Part shown: positions 14,892-23,193 of the stretch, piece by piece
How the letters are laid out: every line of letters begins with the position of its first letter
Numbering within the stretch: the first letter of the stretch is position 1
Source: Streptomyces curacoi
GTDB taxonomy: Bacteria > Actinomycetota > Actinomycetes > Streptomycetales > Streptomycetaceae
Length of the DNA stretch: 64,000 nucleotides
NCBI RefSeq assembly: GCF_001513975.1
Contig: NZ_KQ947990.1
Span: forward strand, 56,095 to 120,094
Direction: 5' to 3'
The notes under the pieces: model-generated
What the model saw: only the letters and a program-made list of their open reading frames with translations
Database searches by the model: none
Told to the model about the DNA's origin: nothing
Program-made: the position numbers and the translations under genes

Positions 14892-15503
14892 ATGTCAGAG
14901 ATCGGGCTGCGCGCACGCAAGAAGCAGCGGATGTACCGGACCGTGTCGGACACCGCCATCCGCCTCTTCCTGGAGAAGGGCTTCGACGCCGTGTCCGTGG
15001 CCGAGGTCGCCGCGGCGGCCGAGATCTCCAAGCCGACCCTCTTCCGCTACTTCCCGGCGAAGGAGGACCTCGTCCTGTACCGGATCGCCGACCATGAGGA
15101 CGAGGCCGCGCGGGTCGTACGGCAGGGGGCCTCGCCCGTCGAGGCGCTGCGGCGGCACTTTCTCGACGGGCTGGAGCGCCGCGATCCCCTCACCGGGCTC
15201 AATGACGAGCCGGAGGTGCTCGCCTTTCACTCGCTGCTGTACGGGACTCCGGCCCTGGTCGCCCGCCTGTACGCCTACCTGGAGCGTTCTGAGGCCGCGC
15301 TCGCCCAGGCCCTCGGTGGTGATCTCGACGCCCGGCTGGCCGCCGGGCAGATCGTCGCCGTACAGCGGATCCTCGCGCAGGAGAACTGGCGGCGGATCGC
15401 GGGCGGCGAGCGGGCCGCGGACGTGAAGGCGGCGGCCGTGGCGGCGGCCGAGCGGGCGTTCGACCTGTTGGAGGCGGGGCTGCCGGGGCCGGCCGGGCGC
15501 TGA
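14892..15503 (+). CDS. TetR/AcrR-family regulator
   Basis: This 203-aa protein begins MSEIGLRARKKQRMYRTVSD and carries the TetR helix-turn-helix (about 17-62: FDAVSVAEVAAAAEISKPTL, then FRYFPAKEDLVLY). The C-terminal ligand domain (70-203) is typical in length and helical. ATG 14892 aligns with the usual family start; an in-frame ATG at 14874 is also possible. It is adjacent to the HelD-like gene (61 bp) but the target is not evident. Confidence 0.85.
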   Translation: MSEIGLRARKKQRMYRTVSDTAIRLFLEKGFDAVSVAEVAAAAEISKPTLFRYFPAKEDLVLYRIADHEDEAARVVRQGASPVEALRRHFLDGLERRDPLTGLNDEPEVLAFHSLLYGTPALVARLYAYLERSEAALAQALGGDLDARLAAGQIVAVQRILAQENWRRIAGGERAADVKAAAVAAAERAFDLLEAGLPGPAGR

Positions 15504-15564
15504 CGCCCATTGAGGCTCGGTAAAAAATTTAACTCGGTTACGTCATTTCGGTACGCTCGGTGAA

Positions 15565-17571
15565 ATGACCTCACCGCACCATGAGCTGATCCGGGAACGC
15601 GCCCACCACGACCGCTGCCGCACCGCCCTCGCCGCACTGATCGAGGGCGCCCAGGACCACGTCGTCACCGGCGAGGACGTCTCCGCCTCCGGCGCCGACG
15701 CCGAAGTGCTCGGATTCCGGCTGCGCAGCCGTGCCAAGGAACTGCGGGAGCTGCCCGAAGGGCCGTTGTTCTTCGGGCGGCTGGACTTCGGGGCGCAGCG
15801 GCAGACCCTGCACATCGGGAGGCTGCGGATCAGTGAGCACCCCGCCGACCCGCCCCTCGTCGTCGACTGGCGGGCCCCCGTCTCCCGAGCCTTCTACCAG
15901 GCCGGCGCCCGTGATCCGCAGGGCGTCGCGGTACGTCGACGGTTCGGCTGGGCGCCCGGCAGCCGCGGGGACTCCGCCGACCTGACCGGCTTCGAGGACG
16001 AGCACCTCGACCGGGGCGAGTCCCGGGCGAGCGAGATCGTCGCCCGGGAGATCGAGCGGCCCCGGGTCGGCCCCATGCGCGACATCGCCGCGACCATCCA
16101 GCCCGAGCAGGACGATCTGGTACGAGGTGACCTCGCCGTCTCCGTGTGCGTCCAGGGCGCCCCCGGCACCGGCAAGACCGCCGTCGGCCTGCACCGCGCC
16201 GCCTACCTGCTCTACACCCACCCGCAGCGCATCCGGCGCGGCGGTCTGCTGATCCTCGGACCCAACCGGACCTTCCTGTCGTACATCTCCGAGGTGCTCC
16301 CCGCCCTCGGCGAGACCGGGGTACGGCAGTCCACGCTGCGGGACGAGATCGCCCGGCATCCGGTCTCCGGAGCCGACGACGAGCGGGCTGCCGTCGTCAA
16401 GCACGACGTGCGGATGGCGCAGGTGCTGCGGCGGGCGTTGTACGCGAGGGTGCGGGCCGAGGGGGCCGGGCCCCTGGCCGTCCCGGACGGTTCGTACCGG
16501 TGGCGGGTGCCGGAGGACGAGCTGGTGCGGATCGTCACGGAGGTGCGGGCCGAGGAACCGCCGTACGCCGTCGGGCGGGAACGGGTGCGCACCCGGGTGG
16601 TGCGGTACGTCCAGGACCGGGCCGAGCGGCGGGCCGGGCCGCGGAGCGACGCGTGGGTGCGGAAGATCTCGCGGGCGCGGCCGGTCGGGGCGTACGTCGA
16701 CGCCGTATGGCCGCGGGTGCAGCCCGAGGAGGTCGTGGCTCGGCTGCTGAGCGAGCCGGAGGCACTGGCGGCCGCCGCCGACGGGCTGCTCGACGCGGGC
16801 GAGCAGAAGGCCCTGCTGTGGGCGAAGCCGCCGCGGTCGTGGAGGTCGGCGCGCTGGTCGGCCGCCGATCTGGTGCTCCTCGACGAGGTGGCCGGGCTCA
16901 TCGAGCATCCGCAGGGGTACGGCCATGTCGTCGTCGACGAGGCGCAGGACCTGTCGCCGATGGAGTGCCGGGCCATCGCGCGACGGGCGTCCTTCGGGTC
17001 GGTGACCGTACTCGGGGATCTGGCTCAGGGCACCACACCCTGGGCCGCGCGGTCCTGGAAGACGGTCCTCGGGCAGCTGGGGAAGCCGGACGCGGTGGTG
17101 GTGCCGCTCACGACCGGGTTCCGGGTGCCCGGCGCCGTGCTGGCACTGGCCAACCGGCTGCTGGAGCGGCTGGATGTGGCGGTGCCGGCGGCTCGTTCGC
17201 TGCGCGCCGACGGGGAGCTGCGGATCCGGGAGGCGGCCTCCGACCTGCTGGGCGGGGTCGTGGCCGCCGTACGGGATGCGCTGGCGCGTGAGGGGTCCGT
17301 CGGCGTCGTGGCGGCCGACGCGTATGTGCCCCGGGTGCGGGAGGCGCTGGACGCGGCCGGGATCGCGGCGGCGGGGCCGGACGATCTGGGCGCCCGGGTG
17401 AGCGTGGTACCGGCGACCGTCGTCAAGGGCCTGGAGTACGACCATGTCGTCGCCGTGGAGCCGGCGGCGATCGTGGCGGCGGAGGAGCGGGGGCTGCACC
17501 GGCTGTATGTGGTGCTGACGCGGGCGGTGGCGGGGCTGGAGGTGGTGCACGCGAGGCCGCTGCCGTTCTGA
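15565..17571 (+). CDS. HelD-like RNA polymerase-associated ATPase
   Basis: This 668-aa UvrD-like superfamily 1 protein has an N-terminal coiled-coil arm (about 1-60), the HelD hallmark LHIGRLRISEHPADPPLVVD then WRAPVSRAFY, Walker A GAPGTGKT (198-205), Walker B and Q motif VVVDEAQDLSPME, and late motifs GFRVPGAVLALANRLL, VVKGLEYDHVVAVEP and LYVVLTRAVAGLEV. HelD proteins remove stalled RNA polymerase from DNA and recycle it; the actinobacterial HelR branch protects against rifamycins. At 668 aa it is shorter than HelR (about 720) and no rifamycin-associated element was found upstream, so HelD-like is the safer name. Confidence 0.85.
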   Translation: MTSPHHELIRERAHHDRCRTALAALIEGAQDHVVTGEDVSASGADAEVLGFRLRSRAKELRELPEGPLFFGRLDFGAQRQTLHIGRLRISEHPADPPLVVDWRAPVSRAFYQAGARDPQGVAVRRRFGWAPGSRGDSADLTGFEDEHLDRGESRASEIVAREIERPRVGPMRDIAATIQPEQDDLVRGDLAVSVCVQGAPGTGKTAVGLHRAAYLLYTHPQRIRRGGLLILGPNRTFLSYISEVLPALGETGVRQSTLRDEIARHPVSGADDERAAVVKHDVRMAQVLRRALYARVRAEGAGPLAVPDGSYRWRVPEDELVRIVTEVRAEEPPYAVGRERVRTRVVRYVQDRAERRAGPRSDAWVRKISRARPVGAYVDAVWPRVQPEEVVARLLSEPEALAAAADGLLDAGEQKALLWAKPPRSWRSARWSAADLVLLDEVAGLIEHPQGYGHVVVDEAQDLSPMECRAIARRASFGSVTVLGDLAQGTTPWAARSWKTVLGQLGKPDAVVVPLTTGFRVPGAVLALANRLLERLDVAVPAARSLRADGELRIREAASDLLGGVVAAVRDALAREGSVGVVAADAYVPRVREALDAAGIAAAGPDDLGARVSVVPATVVKGLEYDHVVAVEPAAIVAAEERGLHRLYVVLTRAVAGLEVVHARPLPF

Positions 17572-17614
17572 GGGGTGCCTGCGCCCGCCGGGAGCGGAGG
17601 CACCCCGCCGTGTC

Positions 17615-18457
17615 CTACGCGGCGTCCAGGAGCGGCATCAACTGCTCCTCCTCGTAGGTCAGATGCGCCTCCAGTTCCGCCGTCAGGCGTTCCACCTCGG
17701 CACCGGCGTCGGCCGGGTCCGCGTCCTCGGCGGACACCACCCGCCGCAGCTCCTCGACGAGCTCGGCGATCCGCGCGTGCTCCTCGCCCAGTCGCGCCAG
17801 CGCCGGCGCGGACTCCGGGAAGCGGTCGGCCAGGGCGGGGAACATCATCAGTTCCTCGCCGGTGTGGTGGTTGTGCAGGCCCGCGCAGAAGGTCAGACAG
17901 TTGACGCGGAGCTGGGCGCCGAGGGTCGTACCGCCGCCCTTGCTCATCTCGTCCCGGATCAGGGCGAGTTCGCGGCGAAAGGCGTCGTGGACGACCTTGA
18001 TGGCCTCGCCCATGGAGGAGGCGTTGATCTTCCCCGGGCCGCCCTCGGTGAGCGCGTGCAGCGCGACGACGGGTATCACCCGCTCCGTCTTCTCCTGGTA
18101 CGCCGCCCAGCCGGGGTCCCCCTCCACGGCCCGCGCGAACGCCCGGTCGCGCTCCTCGCCGGTCAGGACGACGGCCTGGGCCTCGTAGGTGAACGTGCCG
18201 CTCTCCACGGTGACCCGGGGATTCGCGACGAGGTTGTGGAACCACGCCGGGTGCTTGGGCGCGCCCGCGGCGGAGGCGATGACGAGGACGCGGCCGTCGC
18301 CGTCGGGGAGGTAGCCGACGGGGGTGGTGTGCGGGCGGCCCGTCCGGGCGCCGGTGGTGGTGAGCAGCAGGAGCCGGGCGCCTTCGAAGTAGCCGCCCAC
18401 GCGGCCCTTGTTGGCGCGGAACTCGTCGATGATGGGTTGATTGAAGTCGTTGGGCAC
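17615..18457 (-). CDS. F420/deazaflavin-type oxidoreductase fused to a hemerythrin domain
   Basis: This 280-aa fusion has an N-terminal Ddn/nitroreductase-type split-barrel (about 1-140: IDEFRANKGRVGGYFEGARL, TTTGARTGRPHTTPVGYL, PAWFHNLVANPRVTVE), which in actinobacteria binds F420 or flavin. A C-terminal four-helix hemerythrin domain (about 145-280) has metal ligands visible as LHNHHTGEELMMFPAL, EEHARIAELVEEL and LEAHLTYEEEQLMPLL. The non-heme di-iron site could sense or reduce O2 or NO, coupled to a flavin/F420 reductase. It is convergent with the HelD-like gene and divergent from the RraA-like gene. Confidence 0.83.
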   Translation of the reverse strand: MPNDFNQPIIDEFRANKGRVGGYFEGARLLLLTTTGARTGRPHTTPVGYLPDGDGRVLVIASAAGAPKHPAWFHNLVANPRVTVESGTFTYEAQAVVLTGEERDRAFARAVEGDPGWAAYQEKTERVIPVVALHALTEGGPGKINASSMGEAIKVVHDAFRRELALIRDEMSKGGGTTLGAQLRVNCLTFCAGLHNHHTGEELMMFPALADRFPESAPALARLGEEHARIAELVEELRRVVSAEDADPADAGAEVERLTAELEAHLTYEEEQLMPLLDAA

Positions 18458-18626
18458 TCTCTCTTCTTTCTCTGTCGCGGATTCTGTGTCGGTGCAGAAG
18501 GCGCAGAGAAAGCGGCGGGCTCCTGGCCCGCGCCGCCGGCCTCACTCAGAGGCCGGGCAACACCCAACTCGCTTGCGGCACAAGGCCGACCCGGCAGTCA
18601 TGGACACAGACGGTACCGTCCGTCCC

Positions 18627-19250
18627 ATGACGACCGCCACGGAATTCCAGGACGTTCCCACCACCACGCTCGCCGACTTGCTGGGGCGCGGGCAGGTCAT
18701 GGGCCTCGGCATCCGGCCGCTGTGGGGCCCGGCCCCGCGCGTCGCCGGACCGGCGTACACGGTGGCGTGCCCGCCCGGGGACAACCTCATGCTGCACGCG
18801 GCCATCCACCGGGCGCCGGCCGGCTCCGTCGTGGTCGTGGAGTCGGGGGACCTGGAGTACGCGCTGGCCGGCGGGAACGTCTGCGCCGTCGCCCAGCGCC
18901 GCGGTATCGCCGCGTTCGTGGCCGACGGGGTGATCCGGGACCTCGCGGAGGTGCGGGAGATGGGCTTCCCGGTGTTCGCGCGGGGGGTCGTCCCGATCCC
19001 GGGCGCCAAGTCGGCCGTACGGCCGCTGAACGCGCGGGTGCGGTGCAGGGGTGTGGCGGTCGACGCCGGGGACGTCGTGGTGGCCGACGAAGAGGGCGTC
19101 GTGGTCGTGCCCGCCGCCCGCCAGGAGGAGATCCTCGCGGCGGCCCGGGCCAGGCTGGGCAAGGAGGCGGCCGAGTCCCTCGACGCGTGGGAGGTGGCGC
19201 ACCGGGCCCGTATCGACAAGATCCTGGCCGAAGGCGGATTCGAGGACTGA
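18627..19250 (+). CDS. RraA-like / HMG-type aldolase family protein
   Basis: This 207-aa protein has the RraA fold: GPAYTVACPPGDNLMLHAAI, the Gly-rich phosphate or metal loop VVVVESGDLEYALAGGN, and AAFVADGVIRDLAEVREMGF with the R-D pair. Family members are either class II 4-hydroxy-4-methyl-2-oxoglutarate aldolases or RNase E regulators; motif G-x20-R-D is consistent with the aldolase type. ATG 18627 is preferred, ATG 18600 is in frame. It ends 7 bp before the next start. The substrate is unknown. Confidence 0.78.
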   Translation: MTTATEFQDVPTTTLADLLGRGQVMGLGIRPLWGPAPRVAGPAYTVACPPGDNLMLHAAIHRAPAGSVVVVESGDLEYALAGGNVCAVAQRRGIAAFVADGVIRDLAEVREMGFPVFARGVVPIPGAKSAVRPLNARVRCRGVAVDAGDVVVADEEGVVVVPAARQEEILAAARARLGKEAAESLDAWEVAHRARIDKILAEGGFED

Positions 19251-19257
19251 GGCCCCC

Positions 19258-19797
19258 TTGTCCCCGGTACTCCTCTTCCTCGACATCGACGGAACCCTCG
19301 TCCCCTTCGGTGCGGACCGCCCGTACCCGGTGTACGAGGCGGCCTTCCCGCTCCCCGAGACGGCCGCCCACCCCCTCCTCTCCCGCGTCGATCCCGCCCT
19401 CGGCGCCCGCCTGGCCCGTCTCGCGGCGCTCGGCTGCGAGCCGGTGTGGGCCACGACCTGGGGGGACGACGCGAACACCTGCCTCGCTCCCTGGCTCGGC
19501 CTGCCCGCGCTGCCGGCGGTGGACTGGCCGGACGAGGACCAGGACGAGGGCGAGGAGGCCCCGGCCGGCCCACGTGGTCTGCACTGGAAGACCCGGCCCC
19601 TCGTGGCCCGGGCGGCCGGCCGCCCCTTCGTCTGGGTCGACGACGAGATCACCGACGCCGACCGGGCGTGGGTGGCCGCTCACCACCCCGCGCCCGCCCT
19701 CCTGCACCGCGTCGACCACCGCTACGGCCTCACCGACCGGGACTTCGCCGTCCTGGCGGAGTGGGTCACCGACGCGCGCGGCCCAGCAGCTCGGTGA
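19258..19797 (+). CDS. HAD_SAK_2-type HAD-fold protein
   Basis: A TTG start follows the RraA-like gene closely. The 179-aa product has motif I LLFLDIDGTLVPF, VWATTWGDDANT, HWKTRPLVARAAGRPFVWVD and DDE, which match the HAD domain named after Swiss-army-knife RNA repair proteins (Pfam HAD_SAK_2). In streptomycetes it usually occurs as a stand-alone domain of unknown role. The last 32 bp overlap the 3' end of the convergent oxidoreductase gene. The start is less certain than the domain. Confidence 0.72.
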   Translation: MSPVLLFLDIDGTLVPFGADRPYPVYEAAFPLPETAAHPLLSRVDPALGARLARLAALGCEPVWATTWGDDANTCLAPWLGLPALPAVDWPDEDQDEGEEAPAGPRGLHWKTRPLVARAAGRPFVWVDDEITDADRAWVAAHHPAPALLHRVDHRYGLTDRDFAVLAEWVTDARGPAAR

Positions 19798-20659
19798 CGC
19801 GCATGAAGCCGTCCGTGCCGTGCCCGAGGGCGATGACGCGGCGCGCCTGCCCCTCGGCCGCGCGCATCAGGGCGGCTTCGATGCCGTGGGACTCGGAGGC
19901 CTCGACGATGTGGGCCATGGACGAGGCGGCGGAGGTGATCGGGTTGAGTTCACCGGAGTAGGTGCCGTCGTCGACGTCCGCCGCGAACTCCTCGAAGAGC
20001 GGCGGCAGGATCGCGCCGATGCCCTGGGCGAAGGGAGCGAGTTCGCGTGCGGTGATGCCCTCGGCCCGGGCCACGGCGACGGCGTGCGCGTAGCCGGCCA
20101 TCGCCGTCCAGAAGATGTCGAGCAGGGCGATGTCGTAGGCGGCGGCCCGGCTGATGTCCTCGCCGAGGTGGGTGTGGGTGCCGCCCAGGGCGTCGAGGAC
20201 GGGCCGGTGCTCGTCGTAGACCTCCCGCGGGCCGCTGTGGATGAACACCGCGTCGGGCGTACCGATGGTCGTGGTCGGGGTCATGATCGCGCCGTCCAGA
20301 TAGCGGATCCCGTGCGCGGCGGCCCAGTCGGCCGTGTCCCGGGCGCGGGCCGGGGTGTCGGCGGTCAGGTTGACGACCGTACGGCCCTTGAGCGCGTCGG
20401 TGACGCCGTCCTGGCGCAGGACGGCGTCGGCGGCGTCGTAGTTCACCACGCAGACCACGGTCAGGGCACTGGCCGCGACCGCCTCCGCCGCGGACTCGGC
20501 CGCGGTGGCTCCGCGGTCGAGGAGCTCCCGGTCCCGCCCGGGGGTGCGGTTCCACACGGTGATCCGAAGACCCGCGTCGAGGAATGCACCGGCCAGGGCC
20601 CGGCCCATCGGCCCCAGCCCGAGGACGGTGACGGCGGGTTCGTCGGCGTACGTGGACAT
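19766..20659 (-). CDS. Imine reductase-like NAD(P)-dependent oxidoreductase
   Basis: The 297-aa protein has an N-terminal Rossmann domain (AVTVLGLGPMGRALAGAFLD, then AGLRITVWNRTPGR, favouring NADPH through the R of WNRT) and a C-terminal helical dimer domain of the imine-reductase/6-phosphogluconate-dehydrogenase type (YLDGAIMTPTTTIGTPDAV, DIALLDIFWTAMAGYAHAVA). It is divergent from the HxlR regulator gene (49-bp gap), which should control it. The substrate, an imine or 3-hydroxyacid, cannot be told from sequence. Confidence 0.82.
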   Translation of the reverse strand: MSTYADEPAVTVLGLGPMGRALAGAFLDAGLRITVWNRTPGRDRELLDRGATAAESAAEAVAASALTVVCVVNYDAADAVLRQDGVTDALKGRTVVNLTADTPARARDTADWAAAHGIRYLDGAIMTPTTTIGTPDAVFIHSGPREVYDEHRPVLDALGGTHTHLGEDISRAAAYDIALLDIFWTAMAGYAHAVAVARAEGITARELAPFAQGIGAILPPLFEEFAADVDDGTYSGELNPITSAASSMAHIVEASESHGIEAALMRAAEGQARRVIALGHGTDGFMRVTELLGRARR

Positions 20660-20708
20660 GACTCAACTCCCTATAGAGTGGCGGTAATTGCTGACAAAAG
20701 GGGTGGGT

Positions 20709-21053
20709 ATGACGAGTCGGCGCCATGACCCGGACGTCTGCGGGGTGACCGCCGCGATCTCCGTGATCGACGGCAAGTGGAAGACCTCGCTGCTGTGGCT
20801 GCTGGAGTCCGGCCCGCACCGCCCGGCCGAACTGCGCCGCCGGCTGCCGGGGCTCACCGAGAAGGTGCTGACCCAGGCGTTGCGCGAGATGGAGGCGGAC
20901 GGGCTGGTGGATCGTGAGGTGTACGACGTCCTGCCGCCGAAGACCGTGTACTCCCTGACCGGATTCGGCCGCGACCTCGCCGAGGCCCTGGCCCCGCTCT
21001 CCGACTGGGGCCATCGCCGCCTGGAGCGACTGGCCGACAGCCGGTCGGCCTGA
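20709..21053 (+). CDS. HxlR-family regulator
   Basis: The 114-aa protein is a single winged helix: DVCGVTAAISVIDGKWKTSL with the Cys at 11 typical of redox- or aldehyde-sensing members, LPGLTEKVLTQALREMEADG and VYSLTGFGRDLAEALAPL. HxlR (DUF24) proteins respond to quinones, aldehydes or disulfide stress. It is divergent from the imine-reductase-like gene. An HxlR-style inverted repeat lies downstream at 21140-21159 in front of the next gene. ATG 20709 has GGGTGGG ahead. Confidence 0.85.
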   Translation: MTSRRHDPDVCGVTAAISVIDGKWKTSLLWLLESGPHRPAELRRRLPGLTEKVLTQALREMEADGLVDREVYDVLPPKTVYSLTGFGRDLAEALAPLSDWGHRRLERLADSRSA

Positions 21054-21139
21054 CCCCGATGCCACCTCCGTCCGACGCGGGTCCGGCGCCTTGTCGATCA
21101 CCCGCATCCAGCTTCGGACGCCCGTCGCCGACTGCCAAG

Positions 21140-21159
21140 TACCCACAAAAAAGTGGGTA
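21140..21159. promoter_or_regulatory. HxlR-type inverted repeat TACCCAC-N6-GTGGGTA
   Basis: The arms (21140-21146 and 21153-21159) are perfectly complementary around six A residues, the layout typical of HxlR/DUF24 operators (for example TACTTAC-N6-GTAAGTA types). It sits 63 bp upstream of the kinase-fold gene start and 87 bp downstream of the HxlR gene. Confidence 0.6.
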
Positions 21160-21221
21160 TTGGGCGCAGGGCCGCGTGCGACAGTAGGTGTCGATCACCA
21201 GCGTCCGGAGGGGGCATCCGC

Positions 21222-21222
21222 G
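21222..21222 (+). promoter_or_regulatory. Start choice for the kinase-fold gene
   Basis: GTG 21222 is preceded by GGAGGGGG (21207-21214), a strong ribosome-binding site that favours this start over upstream in-frame ATG codons that would overlap the inverted repeat region. Confidence 0.5.
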
Positions 21223-22205
21223 TGCACGACAAGGCCGACCTCATGGCGGAGACGTACGCGCTCGGCGCCGGGCCGTGGACCATGACACCCGTCACGCGGG
21301 GCGCGCTGGGCCAGATCTGGAAGCTGACCGGCGACGGCTCCGCATGGGCGATCAAGGAACTCCTCTTCGGCTGCGACGAGGAACAGGTCGCCCGCGAGGC
21401 CGCGTTGCGGCACGCCATGGCCGACCTGGGCATCGCGTCACCGCGGCTGATGCCCAACCGCCACGGCGCGTACGTCTCCCAGCTCGCCGCCTCCGCGGGC
21501 GGGTCCTACGTCAAGCTGTACGACTGGATCGACGGCACCGAGGCGGACGCGTCCGACCCCGGCATCCTGGACTGGTTCGGCCGGACCATGGCGCTGCTGC
21601 ACCGGGCGGGCGAGGGCGCGAGCGAGACGCCGAACGCCTGGTACGAGCAGTGCCCGCAGGATGCCGACTGGAAGGAGCTGCACGGGCGAGTGCGCCGGGC
21701 CGGGGTGCCGTGGGCGGACGCGCTCGGCCGGTTCGTCGACACGGCCGCGCCGGAACTCGGCCAGTGGGTGACGCCGTCCGACCCGGGCGACCTGGTGACC
21801 TCACATCTCGACCTCCAGCCCCAGAACGTGCTGGTCGGCCCGGGCGGACCGGTCCTCCTCGACTGGGACAACGCCGGCCCCGCCTCGGCGGAGCGGGAGT
21901 TCGCGCGTGCCGTGTACGTGTGGTCGGGAGGCAACCGGGTGAACGCCGACGCGGCCCGGCGCCTGGTACGGGCGTACCGAAGCGCCGGGGGACGCGCGAG
22001 CGTCAAGGGGCCGGGTTCCTTCTCGATGCTCTTCGCGACGGCCCTGAACTACATCCAGGTGCAGGCCGAGTGCGCCATCGACCCCGGCGTGACCGCCGAG
22101 CAGCGGGCGTTCGCGAGCGGGCAGGTCGTCGCGTCGCTGCGGGACCTGCCGGACCTTGCGGCCGTCTGCCGGCTGACGGAGGTGTGGGAGGCCGTCGAGC
22201 GGTGA
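21222..22205 (+). CDS. Aminoglycoside phosphotransferase (APH)-fold kinase
   Basis: The 327-aa protein has a kinase-like N lobe (WKLTGDGSAWAIKELLFG with the ATP Lys), the catalytic Brenner motif TSHLDLQPQNVLVG and the metal-binding VLLDWDNAGPAS. The APH fold includes aminoglycoside, choline, homoserine and antibiotic kinases; nothing here identifies the substrate, and resistance should not be assumed. The HxlR-like operator in front suggests stress-linked control. Its end is 64 bp from the convergent ECF sigma gene. Confidence 0.8.
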   Translation: MHDKADLMAETYALGAGPWTMTPVTRGALGQIWKLTGDGSAWAIKELLFGCDEEQVAREAALRHAMADLGIASPRLMPNRHGAYVSQLAASAGGSYVKLYDWIDGTEADASDPGILDWFGRTMALLHRAGEGASETPNAWYEQCPQDADWKELHGRVRRAGVPWADALGRFVDTAAPELGQWVTPSDPGDLVTSHLDLQPQNVLVGPGGPVLLDWDNAGPASAEREFARAVYVWSGGNRVNADAARRLVRAYRSAGGRASVKGPGSFSMLFATALNYIQVQAECAIDPGVTAEQRAFASGQVVASLRDLPDLAAVCRLTEVWEAVER

Positions 22206-22269
22206 GGCGGGGGCGGTGGGTGGCTCCTGCGGGCAGCTGCTGCGGCCGGGCGGCGGGCGGCTGTCGACG

Positions 22270-23193
22270 TCAGTGCGTGGGCCGGCGCACTCGCCTCAGC
22301 TCGCGGTCGGCCGCCCAGACGTCCCCGACCGGGCCCACGTGCCCGAGCTTGTCGGGGTTGATCACCGAGCGGATGGCCTGGATCTGTCCGTCGAGCACGT
22401 CGAGCGCCAAGGTGTAGAGCACCTTGCCGTCCCGGTCGCGGAAGACGGCGCCCGGCTGGGCGTTCACCTCGTGCGGCTCCCACGTCACATCGATCCGCTC
22501 CAGCAGCGGGAAGACCGCGGCGAGCAGCCTGGCCACCTTGTCGGCGCCGACGACGGCCCGGGCCAGCTGCGGGGTCTTGCCGCCGCCGTCGCCGACCATC
22601 GACACATCGGCGGCGAGCAGCTCCCGCAGGCCGTCGACGTCGCCTTCCCTGAGCGCGTCGAAGAACCGCGCCGCCAGCTCCTCCCGCTCCCGGCGGTCCG
22701 CCTCGAACCGGGGGCGCCCGGCGTCCATGTGGCGCCGCGCCCGCGTCGCGAGCTGGCGGCACGCCGCCTCCGAGCGCCCCACCGCCGAGGCGACCTCGGG
22801 GAAGCCGAACCCGAACACCTCCCGCAGCACGAACACCGCGCGCTCCAGCGGGCTGAGCCGCTCCAGCAGCAACAGGGCCGCCATCGACACCGAGTCGGCG
22901 AGCTCCGCCGACCGTGCCGGATCCTCGTAGGGGTCGGTGAGCAGCGGCTCGGGGAGCCACTGTCCGACGTATGTCTCCCGCCGTACGCGGGCCGAGCGCA
23001 GCACGTCGATCGAGATCCGGGTCACCACCGCCGAGAGGAAGGCCTTGGGCGAGGTGGGCCGGGTCGGGGAGGCCTCGTAGCGCAGCCAGGTCTCCTGGAC
23101 GGCGTCCTCGGCCTCGCTCACACTGCCGAGGATCCGGTAGGAGATGGAGAACAGCAGCGGCCGTAGCTCTTCGAACTCCTCGGTGCGGCTCAC
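22270..23193 (-). CDS. ECF41 (SigJ-type) sigma factor with SnoaL-like C-terminal domain
   Basis: The 307-aa protein has sigma region 2 (about 8-75: LLFSISYRILGSVSEAEDAV), region 4 (about 110-170: LSPLERAVFVLREVFGFGFP) and a ~100-aa NTF2/SnoaL-like extension carrying both ECF41 signatures, DGGGK and NPDKL. In ECF41 sigmas this extension acts as a built-in regulator in place of an anti-sigma factor. The GTG start overlaps the last codons of the epimerase gene by 4 bp, so the two are translationally coupled. ECF41 genes are typically beside carboxymuconolactone decarboxylase, oxidoreductase or epimerase (COE) genes, as here. Confidence 0.9.
   Translation of the reverse strand: MSRTEEFEELRPLLFSISYRILGSVSEAEDAVQETWLRYEASPTRPTSPKAFLSAVVTRISIDVLRSARVRRETYVGQWLPEPLLTDPYEDPARSAELADSVSMAALLLLERLSPLERAVFVLREVFGFGFPEVASAVGRSEAACRQLATRARRHMDAGRPRFEADRREREELAARFFDALREGDVDGLRELLAADVSMVGDGGGKTPQLARAVVGADKVARLLAAVFPLLERIDVTWEPHEVNAQPGAVFRDRDGKVLYTLALDVLDGQIQAIRSVINPDKLGHVGPVGDVWAADRELRRVRRPTH

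Noticed and set aside
9443..15031. Very long minus-strand open frame (over 1,800 codons) across the GntR/HAD block
   Set aside because: It runs antisense to at least five well-supported plus-strand genes, reflects the stop-poor third-position GC bias, and has low-complexity Arg/Pro/Gly/His translation. Only its final 61 codons (the membrane microprotein) are credible.
15504..15564. Rifamycin-associated element upstream of the HelD-like gene
   Set aside because: No 19-bp GC palindrome is present in the short gap; the region is AT-rich promoter-like sequence.
17663..20728. Long plus-strand open frame of about 1,000 codons
   Set aside because: It crosses genes on both strands and shifts through unrelated regions without any family resemblance; it is a GC-bias shadow.
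21222..22205. Aminoglycoside resistance gene
   Set aside because: The APH fold is shared by many metabolic kinases; the sequence is chromosomal, not next to resistance or mobile genes, and no APH subfamily signature was recognised.
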